Part shown: positions 34,197 to 42,422 of the stretch, piece by piece
Layout: each line of letters opens with the position of its first letter
Numbering within the stretch: position 1 is the first letter of the stretch
Origin: Streptomyces sp. DSM 15324
Lineage (GTDB): Bacteria > Actinomycetota > Actinomycetes > Streptomycetales > Streptomycetaceae
Length of the DNA stretch: 64,000 nt
Direction: 5' to 3'
Assembly: GCF_001514285.1 (NCBI RefSeq)
Contig: NZ_KQ949028.1
Span: 442,877 to 506,876 of the forward strand
Program-made: the position numbers and the translations under genes
Notes under the pieces: generated by a model
Told to the model about the DNA's origin: nothing
Database searches by the model: none
Seen by the model: the letters and a program-made list of their open reading frames with translations, nothing else

Positions 34197-34296
34197 GCCG
34201 TCATGATCACACCGTGCGGGACCCGCCGTCCCGCCGCCCGTCCGGCTGTTCGCACGACCGCAACACGCCGTTCGCACCGGGCCCGTACGCCGGTGC

Positions 34297-34340
34297 GGCC
34301 GGGGCTCGTCTCCCTCCCCCGAAGGCGACGAGCCCCGGCC
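34297..34340. terminator. Strong hairpin between metalloprotease and MFS genes
   Basis: GGCCGGGGCTCGTC (34297-34310) pairs perfectly over 14 bp with GACGAGCCCCGGCC (34327-34340) around a 16-nt loop, 46 bp after the metalloprotease stop on the minus strand. Confidence 0.75.
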
Positions 34341-34385
34341 CTTCCCCCGGCGCCGGACAGTGGTCCGTACGCGGTCCCGTGCCGC

Positions 34386-35471
34386 TCACCAGCACATGAC
34401 CGCCGTCTCGCCCGAACCCCAGCCGGAGTACAGGCGGACCCGCACGAAGTAGCGGCGGCCCTTGACGAGGCGGGCCCTGAGCGTGGCGTTGAGTGGGGTG
34501 CCGCCGTCGTCCCGGCCGGCGAGGAAGCGGGGTTCGCCGTCCCGTTCCTCGAAGACCACCACGACCGTGTCGCCCTCCCCGAAGGTGCCCACCGTGTAGG
34601 TGCGGGTCTCCCGCGGCTCCACGGTGAAGTCGGCCTGCTCACCGGGGCCCAGCGACAGCGCCACCGAGCGGAACGGCACCAGCGCCGGCGGCCGCGGCGC
34701 CTCCGGCGGCGGGTACCAGCGCAGCACGAACTCCTTGTCCAGCGGGGAGAGCGCCCCCGGCGGGTGGATCCCGCCCCGGAACTGCTCCGGCTCCAGGATC
34801 AGCCCCGCCGCGAAGGGGTACTCCATCACGGACTGCGGATCCCACACCGAGCCGTTGACCTCGGCGGGGTCCAGCTTGCGCAGGACGTTGAAGAACGTGC
34901 GGTCCCGGCTCCAGTGGTTCGGCGGGCCCGCCAGGTCGGCGTAGACCGCCTCGTCGTCCCAGTGGATGCCGGCCAACGGGCTCTGGTGCTCGTGCTGCAT
35001 GCCGAGCGCGTGCCCGATCTCGTGCAGGGCCGTCGCCCGCTCTCCGGGAGCGGTCAGGTCCCAGCCGAAGTTCATGGTCCGCTCGTTGAGCCCCGCGAGC
35101 AGCGCGTCCCGGCCCACCGCCGACCAGGACCCGTCCCCCTGCTGGAAGCCGATGCGCAGCTCCGCCTCCGAACGGTCGGCGACCTCGGCGAACGACACCC
35201 CGAGCCCCAGCCCGGCCCACTCGCCGAAGCAGTCGCGCACCACGTCCCGCTGGGCCTCGCCGCCGACCCAGGACACCCGCCGGGTGCCCCCCGAACCCGG
35301 CACCTGGATCACCGAGGCATCGCTCTCGCCGGCGAAGAAGTGGTAGTGCAGGACCGTGCCGTTGACCCACATCCGGCGCGCGCTCATGAGCGCGCCCAGC
35401 CGCTCGGCGGCCAGCCCCGGCGCGAAGGCGGGGGCCGGCTGCGGCGCGAGCGAGCAGTAGCGGGCGGTCAC
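34386..35471 (-). CDS. M12-type (astacin-like) metzincin zinc protease without signal peptide
   Basis: 361-aa metalloprotease. The zinc motif HEIGHALGMQHEH (about residues 150-162) is the HExxHxxGxxH consensus of metzincins, and a Met-turn follows as SVMEYPF. The C-terminal 90 residues form a beta-rich domain of unknown type ending RVRLYSGWGSGETAVMCW. The N-terminus lacks a signal peptide or TM helix, unusual for astacins, so it may act in the cytoplasm or leave by a non-classical route. GTG start at 35471; divergent from a LuxR regulator starting 96 bp away. Confidence 0.87.
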   Translation of the reverse strand: MTARYCSLAPQPAPAFAPGLAAERLGALMSARRMWVNGTVLHYHFFAGESDASVIQVPGSGGTRRVSWVGGEAQRDVVRDCFGEWAGLGLGVSFAEVADRSEAELRIGFQQGDGSWSAVGRDALLAGLNERTMNFGWDLTAPGERATALHEIGHALGMQHEHQSPLAGIHWDDEAVYADLAGPPNHWSRDRTFFNVLRKLDPAEVNGSVWDPQSVMEYPFAAGLILEPEQFRGGIHPPGALSPLDKEFVLRWYPPPEAPRPPALVPFRSVALSLGPGEQADFTVEPRETRTYTVGTFGEGDTVVVVFEERDGEPRFLAGRDDGGTPLNATLRARLVKGRRYFVRVRLYSGWGSGETAVMCW

Positions 35472-35567
35472 GGGCCCCAGCCTGCCGTGGCGGCCCGGCC
35501 GGGCGCCTGAGTCGGGGGCTACTCAAGTCGGCCTGTATCAGACCCGAGCAACCGGACTCCTGCTGAC

Positions 35568-37382
35568 GTGACGACGATCGAGACGCATGCCGGGGCCCTG
35601 CGCCCCCCGTTGCCGTTCACCGGCCGGCAGGAGGAACGGGAGCTGGTGCGCCGTGCGCTGGCGGCGGGCCGGCCGGGCCTCGTGCTCACCGGGCCGGCGG
35701 GCTGCGGCCGCACCCGGCTGGCGGCCGAGGCGGTCCGCGCCACCGACTGCGTCCGGGTGGCCGGCACCCCCGGCGCCCGGGGCACCGCCTTCGCCGCCTT
35801 CGCCCACCTGCTCCCCGAACGCGTCACCCTGCACCGGGCCGTCCGGCTCCTGTCCGACACGCGGGTGCTGCTGGTCGACGACGCCCATCTGCTCGACGAC
35901 GCCTCCGCCGCGCTGCTGCACCAACTCGCCGTCCGGGGCCGCACCCGGCTCCTGGTCGTCGTCACCGAGGGCGTCGCCGCCCCGGACGCCGTCACCCGGC
36001 TGTGGACCGGCGAACTGCTGCCCCGGCTGGTCCTGGAGCCCCTCCCCGCCGAGGACGTCGCCCAGTTGCTCACCGCCGACGCGGGCGGTCCCCTCGCCCC
36101 CCTCACCGTCGGCCGGCTGCACCGTCTGTGCCGGGGCGACCTGCGTCTGCTGCGCGACCTGCTGGCCGCCGTACGCGAGGAGGGCCTGCTCACCGCGGTG
36201 CCCGGCACCGGGGAGCAGGCCTGGCGCGGCCGGGTCCCGCTGACCCCCACGCTCCGCGAACGCGCCGCCCCCGTCCTCGCCCGGCCGTGCCCGCAGGAAC
36301 GCGAGACCCTCGACCGGCTCGCCTTCGCGGAGCCCCTGCCGCTGCCCGTGGACACGCTCGACCTGCGGGTCCTCGAACGTCTGGAGGCGGACGGCCTGAT
36401 CGAGGCGGACGGCCTGACCGAGCGGGACGGCCTGATCGAGCGGGACGACCTGATCGAGGGGGAGAGGCTGACCGAGGGGGAGGGCCTGATCGAGGCGGAC
36501 GACGGCGGGCCCGCGACCGTACGCCTGGCCGACCCGCTGCACGGTCCCGTGCTGCGCGCCGCCGCCGGACGGCTGCGCGCACGCCGGCTGGCCGCCGGCC
36601 GCCGGCCCCTGGACGAGGCCCTCGACGCGGAGGCGGCCGCCCTGGCCGACGGCATCGCCCGCGCCGACCTCCGCTCCGGGCGGGCCCCGGTGGGGGAGTG
36701 GCTGGTCGCCGAGGCGGAGACCGTCCCGCCCGGGTACGCGGCCGTCCGCGCCCGCCACGCCCGCCTGCGCGGCCGACCCCGCGAGGCCGCGGCCTGGGCG
36801 CGGGAGGGCCTCGCCGGCGCGGCGCGGGACGCGGCATGCCTGCGCGAACTCGACCTGGCGGCGGCGGAGTCGGGCCGCGCGCAACTGGTCCGCGACGGCG
36901 ACCCCTACACCGCCGTACGCCTCGGCGCCCCCGGCGAAGCCCTCGGTCTCCTGCCGCCCGGCAGCGTCTTCGCCCGGCACGCCCGGGCCCTCGCCGACGC
37001 CGACGGTCCCGCCCTGGACCGGGTCGCCGGGGACCTGGCGGAGCGCGGGTTCCTGCTGTTCGCGGCGGAGGCGCACGCCCAGGCGGTACGGCTCCACCGC
37101 GACCCCACCGCCGCCCGCACCGCCCGCACCCGCGCCGTCGCCCTGGCCCGCCGCTGCCCGGGCGCGCGCACGCCTGCGCTGTCCGGGCCTGCCCTGGGCG
37201 AACTCACCGCCCGGCAACGGCAGATCGTCACCCTCGCCGCCGCCGGACTGAGTAACCGTCAGATCGCCGAGCGGCTCACCCTGTCCGTCCGCACGGTCGG
37301 CAACCACCTCTACGGCGCCTACACCCGCCTCGGCGCCGGCGACCGGGCGTCCCTGCCCTGCCTGCTGGAGCAGCCCGCCTAG
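35568..37382 (+). CDS. LuxR-family regulator with degenerate AAA ATPase domain
   Basis: 604-aa regulator. N-terminal STAND/AAA-like domain: FTGRQEERELVRRALAAG, Walker A-like GPAGCGRTRL in which the usual lysine is arginine, and Walker B VLLVDDAHLLDD. The C-terminal LuxR helix-turn-helix is LTARQRQIVTLAAAGLSNRQ followed by IAERLTLSVRTVGNHLY. The middle carries six copies of an 18-bp repeat. Length is short compared with the usual 900-aa LAL regulators. GTG start at 35568. It might regulate the divergent metalloprotease; ATP binding is doubtful because of the Walker A change. Confidence 0.87.
   Translation: MTTIETHAGALRPPLPFTGRQEERELVRRALAAGRPGLVLTGPAGCGRTRLAAEAVRATDCVRVAGTPGARGTAFAAFAHLLPERVTLHRAVRLLSDTRVLLVDDAHLLDDASAALLHQLAVRGRTRLLVVVTEGVAAPDAVTRLWTGELLPRLVLEPLPAEDVAQLLTADAGGPLAPLTVGRLHRLCRGDLRLLRDLLAAVREEGLLTAVPGTGEQAWRGRVPLTPTLRERAAPVLARPCPQERETLDRLAFAEPLPLPVDTLDLRVLERLEADGLIEADGLTERDGLIERDDLIEGERLTEGEGLIEADDGGPATVRLADPLHGPVLRAAAGRLRARRLAAGRRPLDEALDAEAAALADGIARADLRSGRAPVGEWLVAEAETVPPGYAAVRARHARLRGRPREAAAWAREGLAGAARDAACLRELDLAAAESGRAQLVRDGDPYTAVRLGAPGEALGLLPPGSVFARHARALADADGPALDRVAGDLAERGFLLFAAEAHAQAVRLHRDPTAARTARTRAVALARRCPGARTPALSGPALGELTARQRQIVTLAAAGLSNRQIAERLTLSVRTVGNHLYGAYTRLGAGDRASLPCLLEQPA
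36384..36491 (+). repeat. 18-bp coding minisatellite, six tandem copies
   Basis: Six consecutive 18-bp units of the type GAGGCGGACGGCCTGATC encode hexapeptides E-A-D-G-L-I, E-A-D-G-L-T, E-R-D-G-L-I, E-R-D-D-L-I, E-G-E-R-L-T, E-G-E-G-L-I; a degenerate seventh unit (EADDGG) follows to 36509. The tract is in frame within the LuxR-type regulator. Confidence 0.92.
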
Positions 37383-37451
37383 GGCGTCGTGTGAAGAGCT
37401 CGCCCTCGTCGCCGTGGCGCTGCTCCTCGCCGCCCTGGCGGCCGCGGCTGG

Positions 37452-40055
37452 TCACGCCGCCCCGAACGCAGTGAACGCCCACCCCGTCGCCTGGTGCAGC
37501 GCGTCCCCCGGCAGGGCGGCCCGGGCGTCGCGCAGCGCCTCGGCGAGACTCGCGCCGTCGCCGAGCCCCTTGTGCAGCGCCAGCATCAGCGGCACCACCG
37601 CCGCGTCGTTCACCGGCGCACTGCTCGCCACCACACCCGCCGTGCCCAGGGGCAGCAACGCGGTGACCAGACCGAGGAGTTCGTCGGCGCCGACCGAGGC
37701 GAGCCGGGCGGTGTCGCAGCTGGAGAGGATGATCCGGTACGGGCTGCGGGCGAGCCGCTCGAAGTCATGGACGATCAGCGGGCCGTCGGCCATGCGCAGC
37801 GCCGAGAACATCGGGCTGTCGGCACGGAAGGTGCCGTGCGCGGCGATGTGCGCCAGCGCCGCCCCGTCCAGCTCCCGCAGCACCCGGTTGCCGTGCGCGT
37901 CGGCCTGTTCCAGCACCGTGGCCCTGCCGTACCGCCCCGCCACCTCCGGCACCTCCGCGCCCCCGGTCGCCAGCCCCGGGCCGCGCACCAGGACCTGCCG
38001 GCCGCCCGGCGGCGGCTCGGTGTCCCGGGCCCGCAGCCAGGCGCTCGCCGACGGCGACACGCTCACCACCCGCTCGCGCAGCGAGGGCAGCAGCGCCCAG
38101 GGCACCCGGTGCAGCCGCGCCGGGGGCACCACCACCACCGGCCCCGTGCCCAGCAGCCGCGCCGCCTCGCCCAGCAGCAGTTCCTCCAGCCGGCGCCCCG
38201 CCGCCTCGGCCACCGGCAGCCGTGCCTCCCCGCCCGGGTGGGCCAGCCGGCGCAACGCCGCCTGCACGTACTCGGCCTCGCGCTCCGCCTCCGCCAGCAG
38301 CCCGCCGGTGAACCGCCGCACCCGCCCCCCGCCGCACAGCAGCACCTGCACCCGCCCGTCCAGCACGGCGAGTTCGACCAGCCGCCCGTCACCGAGCCGG
38401 TCCAGGAGCCGGCCCGCGTCGAACCGGCCGCCGTACCCCGGCGCATGCCCGCGGATGTGCAGGGTCCGGGAGCGGATCTCCCGCTCCAGCCGCCGCTGCT
38501 CCCGTTCCAGGGCGGGCACCGGACGCCCGTCCATCCGGGCCTCCTCCGCGCGCGCCGCGATCACCCGGAACGCGGTCAGCCCGCTCAGCAGCGCCGGATC
38601 GGCCGGCGGCCGGGTCGGCGGCGTGGACAGGGCCGTCGCCCGCCAGCGCTCGCTCCACTCCAGCAGCCGGCGGGGCCCGCCCCGCTCCAGGCTCACCTGC
38701 TGGGCCAGCGCGGCCAGTTCGGCCCCCTGCGCGGTGGCCCGGGCCCGCAGCTCCGAGGCGCCCAGCGTCGTACGGTGGTCGTCGAGGACGGCGAGTCCGC
38801 GTCGGCAGGCCTCCAGCACCCCCCGGTCCGACCCGGTGGCCCGGGCCCGCAGCGCCTGGGCCGCCCAGCCCGTCATCCGCGCCAGCGGCGGCCCGCTGCG
38901 CCGGCTGCGCGCGGCGACCTCCAGATACCGTTCGGCGTCCGCCGACCAGTCCAGGCCGAGCGCGATCCGGCCCGCCAGCAGCCAGGCCTCCGGCGCCGCC
39001 GGTGCCCCGAAGGACGACAGCCGCTCCGCCACCCTGACCGTGTCGGCGACCAGCCGCCCCGAACCGCGCCCGGCCGCCACGCGCGCGTCGATCAGCACGA
39101 GCCGGGCGTGCGCCTCCCACCAGGTGCGCCGCTGCCCGGCGAACAGCCGCACCGCCACCGCCGCCCGTGCGATCGCCGTACCCGGATCGCCCGCCAGCCG
39201 TGCGGCCTTGGCGGCGGCCAGCAGCAGTTCCGCCTTACGGGTGGACTGGCCGCCGATGCCGTCCAGGACCGCCGTGGCCGCGTCCGCCTCGGCCAGGGCC
39301 TCCGGCGCCAGCCCGGCCGCCATCAGCACCTCGCAGCGGCGGATGTTGAGCATGAAGGTGGGCGTGCCGAGCTTGGCGTACCGTTCCTCGGCCTCGTCGA
39401 GGAGCCGCAGCGCCGCCGGGACGTCCCCCGAGCGGAACGCGGCCAGACCCCGGCTCTCCACCGCGTCCGCCTTGTCGTGCTCCTGGCCCGTGGTGTCCCA
39501 CAGCGCCTCGGCCGCCGTGAAGTCCGCCTCCGCCCGCTCCACCGCCCCGAGCGCGAGGTGCACGGTGGCGCGCAGGGTCAGCGCGCGCGCCGTCCAGATC
39601 ACGTCGTCCGCCTGCCGCAGCACCGGGATCGCCCGCCGTACGTCCTCCAGCGCCTCCGGGTGGTGCCCGAGCACCCACCACGAGTAGGCCCGCCGGTACA
39701 GCACGCGCGCGCGGGTGTGGCCCGTCCCGCGCGCGATCCCCCGCTCGAAGGCCGTCAGGCCCTGCCGGGTGCGGCCGGCGTGCACCAGCGCCACCCCGAG
39801 CGTGGCCAGCACGTCCGCCTCGCGCTCCGCGGAGTCCGCGCGCGCCGCCAGGTCGCGGGCGCGCCGCAGATGGTCCAGGGCGAGCCGCATGTCGCCCCAG
39901 TCGCGCTGCCAGATGCCGATCACCTGGTGCGCGACCGAGGCGCGCAACGGCGTCGGATCGGTGTCGAGCACCCCCTGCGCCCGCGACAACGCGTCGTTGG
40001 GGGCGGCGAACACCATCGGCAGCAGTTCGAGAACCGGGTCGTTTCCCGCTGTCAC
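37452..40055 (-). CDS. TPR-CHAT caspase-like protein
   Basis: 867-aa protein. Residues about 30-500 form tetratricopeptide-like helical repeats (for example DMRLALDHLRRARDLAARAD and DVPAALRLLDEAEERYAKLG). The C-terminal CHAT peptidase domain holds the catalytic pair: His in AHIAAHGTF and Cys in IILSSCDTARLASVG, followed by LLPLGTAGVVASSAPVND. CHAT proteases act in separase-like and caspase-like cleavage and in type III-E CRISPR signalling. The GTG at 40055 (VTAGNDPVLELL) is preferred; upstream sequence is G/C-rich repeat. The gene is divergent from a subtilase, sigma factor and repeat protein, suggesting a shared proteolytic signalling pathway. Cytoplasmic, no signal peptide. Confidence 0.88.
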   Translation of the reverse strand: MTAGNDPVLELLPMVFAAPNDALSRAQGVLDTDPTPLRASVAHQVIGIWQRDWGDMRLALDHLRRARDLAARADSAEREADVLATLGVALVHAGRTRQGLTAFERGIARGTGHTRARVLYRRAYSWWVLGHHPEALEDVRRAIPVLRQADDVIWTARALTLRATVHLALGAVERAEADFTAAEALWDTTGQEHDKADAVESRGLAAFRSGDVPAALRLLDEAEERYAKLGTPTFMLNIRRCEVLMAAGLAPEALAEADAATAVLDGIGGQSTRKAELLLAAAKAARLAGDPGTAIARAAVAVRLFAGQRRTWWEAHARLVLIDARVAAGRGSGRLVADTVRVAERLSSFGAPAAPEAWLLAGRIALGLDWSADAERYLEVAARSRRSGPPLARMTGWAAQALRARATGSDRGVLEACRRGLAVLDDHRTTLGASELRARATAQGAELAALAQQVSLERGGPRRLLEWSERWRATALSTPPTRPPADPALLSGLTAFRVIAARAEEARMDGRPVPALEREQRRLEREIRSRTLHIRGHAPGYGGRFDAGRLLDRLGDGRLVELAVLDGRVQVLLCGGGRVRRFTGGLLAEAEREAEYVQAALRRLAHPGGEARLPVAEAAGRRLEELLLGEAARLLGTGPVVVVPPARLHRVPWALLPSLRERVVSVSPSASAWLRARDTEPPPGGRQVLVRGPGLATGGAEVPEVAGRYGRATVLEQADAHGNRVLRELDGAALAHIAAHGTFRADSPMFSALRMADGPLIVHDFERLARSPYRIILSSCDTARLASVGADELLGLVTALLPLGTAGVVASSAPVNDAAVVPLMLALHKGLGDGASLAEALRDARAALPGDALHQATGWAFTAFGAA

Positions 40056-40124
40056 TCCACGGATGGTAGTGCTCCGCACGGCAGGCCACACCGGTCGGGA
40101 GCGGTATCGGCCGTCGTCGCCGTC

Positions 40125-40227
40125 GGGGGGAGGAGGGAGGGAGGCGGGCAGGGCAGCGCGGCAGGGCGGCGGGGGACGGCGGGGGACGGCAGGGCGGGGC
40201 GCCGGGACGGGGCGCCAGGGCGGGGCG
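40125..40227 (+). repeat. G-rich tract with direct repeats in the CHAT/subtilase intergenic region
   Basis: About 100 bp of runs of three to six G on the plus strand, including CGGCGGGGGA twice and GGGGCGCC twice. The sequence has many potential G-quadruplex arrangements and lies within the divergent promoter region between the CHAT and subtilase genes. Confidence 0.7.
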
Positions 40228-40245
40228 TACGCACACAAGTACGCC
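40224..40245. promoter_or_regulatory. Inverted repeat upstream of the subtilase gene
   Basis: GGCGTAC (40224-40230) and GTACGCC (40239-40245) form a perfect 7-bp dyad with 8-bp spacer, 107 bp upstream of the subtilase start: a candidate operator for the divergent pair. Confidence 0.45.
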
Positions 40246-40351
40246 ACCCCGTTCCGCAACCGCACCACCGTCCCCGCCGTCGCACCACCTGTATCAGCGG
40301 ACCGCCCGGCGGATCACACTGACGACCCACCGGCCAGGGGGAGGACACGGC

Positions 40352-41764
40352 ATGGCACCACGGCGATTCCACGAACAGTTCGACCAGATCCAGCGCGCGC
40401 TGCCCGGCGTACCGCTCGCGATGGGACCCGACGACTCCGCCGAGTTCATCTACGAGAAGGGCGTCGTCCTCGCCCGTGACGGAGAGGAGGCGCAGGTCGT
40501 CGAGGACACCGTCCGCGCCCACTTCACCGCGACGGAGGGCCTGACCGCCGACGACGTCCGGCGCGCGGGACCGCGCACCAACCGCTCCGGCATCACCCGC
40601 ATCCGGGTCGGCGACCCCGGCCGGGGCGACCGCACCGCCGACCACGCCGTCGCCGGCGCCGTGCGCGCCCTGCGCGAGGCGGAGGGCCGTACCGGACGCC
40701 GCCTGGTCAGCCGCAACCACGTGGTGTCGATCGCCGTCAACGCCTGCCCCGGCGACGAGCCCGTGCCCGCCCCGGCCGCCGGTCTGCCCAACCCCGCCCC
40801 GGCCGAGGGCGGTCACGACCCGGACTCCGCCGTCGGCGTCCTGGTGGTCGACACCGGCCTGATGCACGACTACCGCTCCTACCCGCCGCTCGCCCGCACC
40901 GACGGCGACCTCCAGATCCGCGAGACCGACGAGGAGGGCGTCCTCCAGCAGTACGTCGGCCACGGCACGTTCATCGCCTCGCTGGTCGCGGCCGTCGCGC
41001 CCCACACCGACGTCACCGTGCGGAACACGCTCAACGACTGCGGGGCCGTTCTGGAGGACGAGTTCGGCGAGAAGCTCTTCGACGCCGTGGAGCAGGGCGG
41101 CTGGCCGGACATCCTCAGCCTCTCCGCCGGCACCTCCAACGGAAGGCCCGACGGACTCCTCGGCCTCGACGCCTTCCTGCGGGCCCTGCGCGCCCAGCGC
41201 ACCCTCCTGGTGGCGGCCGCCGGCAACAACGCCAGCGCCACCCCCTTCTGGCCGGCCGCCTACGGCTCGCTTCCCGAGTACGCCGACGCCGTGCTGTCGG
41301 TCGGCGCGCTGCGCGCCGACGGCGAGTTCGGCGCCTGCTTCAGCAACCACGGCCCCTGGGTCCGGGTCTACGCCCCCGGCGAGCGCCTCACCGGCGCCCT
41401 CACCGGCTTCGCCACCCCTGTCCCGTACGTCTACCAGCACTCCACCTACGACAGCTGCCGCTACGGCTTCGGGTACGCCTGCACCTGCCGCTCCCCGCGC
41501 CACACCGGCGTGCTGAGCGACGGTTCGGGCAAGCCGGACCAGGTGATGTTCGAGGGGTTCGCCTCCTGGAGCGGGACCTCTTTCGCCACCCCCCTGGTCG
41601 CCGGGCTCGTCGCCGCCCACATGACCGCGAACAAGGAGACCGATCCCCGTGCCGCCGCCCGTCAACTGCTCGAAAACAATGCCGAGTTCGCCGAGGTGCG
41701 CGGGGCGCACGTCCCGGCGCTGCGCCCGGCCGGCTGGCGTCCGGCCCCGGTCGGCGCGTCCTGA
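40352..41764 (+). CDS. Cytoplasmic S8-family subtilisin-like serine protease
   Basis: 470-aa subtilase. Catalytic triad motifs: Asp in GVLVVDTGL, His in GHGTFIASL, oxyanion Asn in AAAGNN, Ser in SGTSFATPLV. A 150-residue N-terminal region (HEQFDQIQRALPGVPLAMGP, then NHVVSIAVNACPGDEP) may be a pro-domain or interaction module. There is no signal peptide, so unlike most streptomycete subtilases it should act inside the cell. A cysteine-rich insert (DSCRYGFGYACTCRSPRHTG) precedes the Ser motif. Strong site GGGGGAGG before the ATG. It is divergent from the CHAT gene and upstream of the sigma factor; cleavage of a regulator or activation by CHAT is an attractive inference. Confidence 0.9.
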   Translation: MAPRRFHEQFDQIQRALPGVPLAMGPDDSAEFIYEKGVVLARDGEEAQVVEDTVRAHFTATEGLTADDVRRAGPRTNRSGITRIRVGDPGRGDRTADHAVAGAVRALREAEGRTGRRLVSRNHVVSIAVNACPGDEPVPAPAAGLPNPAPAEGGHDPDSAVGVLVVDTGLMHDYRSYPPLARTDGDLQIRETDEEGVLQQYVGHGTFIASLVAAVAPHTDVTVRNTLNDCGAVLEDEFGEKLFDAVEQGGWPDILSLSAGTSNGRPDGLLGLDAFLRALRAQRTLLVAAAGNNASATPFWPAAYGSLPEYADAVLSVGALRADGEFGACFSNHGPWVRVYAPGERLTGALTGFATPVPYVYQHSTYDSCRYGFGYACTCRSPRHTGVLSDGSGKPDQVMFEGFASWSGTSFATPLVAGLVAAHMTANKETDPRAAARQLLENNAEFAEVRGAHVPALRPAGWRPAPVGAS

Positions 41765-41846
41765 GCGGGCCGGCGGGAACCGCATGAGGTCCGAAGGAGC
41801 ACCCGTCACGGCGTACGATGACAGGCCGTACACGAGGGGTGGGGCC

Positions 41847-42422
41847 GTGGACCGTACAGATGTCGGCGCGCTCGTCCGGTCGGCCGTCGACGGCGAAACG
41901 GCGGCCTGGAAGGCGCTCGTGGAAGGGCTGAGTCCGCTGGTGTGGTCGGTCGTGCGCGCACACCGGCTCTCCGAGGCCGACGGACACGAGGTCTACCAGA
42001 CCGTGTGGTTCCGCTTCGCCCAGCACCTCGGCCGGATCCGCGAGCCGGAGAAGGCGGGCTCGTGGCTCGCGAGCACCGCGCGCAACGAGTGCCTGAAGGT
42101 GCTCAAGAGTTCGAGACGGCTGACACCGACCGACGATCCGCAGCTGCTGGACCGCGCCAGCGACGAACCGACGCCCGAGCAGTCGGTCCTCGACTCGGAG
42201 GAGGCGGCCGCGCAGAGCGAGCGCGTCCGTTTCCTGTGGCAGGAGCTCGAAGCGCTCGGCGACCGCTGCCGGCAGCTGCTGCGGGTGCTGGTCTCCTCGC
42301 CCCCGCCCAGCTACCAGGAGGTGTCGAGCGCGCTCGGCATCGCCGTCGGCAGCATCGGGCCGATGCGCCAGCGATGTCTGCGCCGTCTGCGGGCCCGACT
42401 CGACGCACGGGGAGCACGGTGA
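41847..42422 (+). CDS. ECF-like RNA polymerase sigma factor
   Basis: 191-aa sigma-70 family protein with regions 2 and 4 only. Region 2: VWSVVRAHRLSEADGHEVYQ and TVWFRFAQHLGRIREPEKAG; region 4: LRVLVSSPPPSYQEVSSALG followed by IAVGSIGPMRQRCLRRLRARL, a helix-turn-helix for -35 recognition. The GTG at 41847 follows GAGGGGTGGGG; an in-frame ATG at 41784 would add 21 residues. The next gene starts inside its stop codon (GTGA). No conventional anti-sigma (zinc ZAS domain) is present; the downstream repeat protein or the adjacent proteases may control its activity. Confidence 0.9.
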   Translation: MDRTDVGALVRSAVDGETAAWKALVEGLSPLVWSVVRAHRLSEADGHEVYQTVWFRFAQHLGRIREPEKAGSWLASTARNECLKVLKSSRRLTPTDDPQLLDRASDEPTPEQSVLDSEEAAAQSERVRFLWQELEALGDRCRQLLRVLVSSPPPSYQEVSSALGIAVGSIGPMRQRCLRRLRARLDARGAR

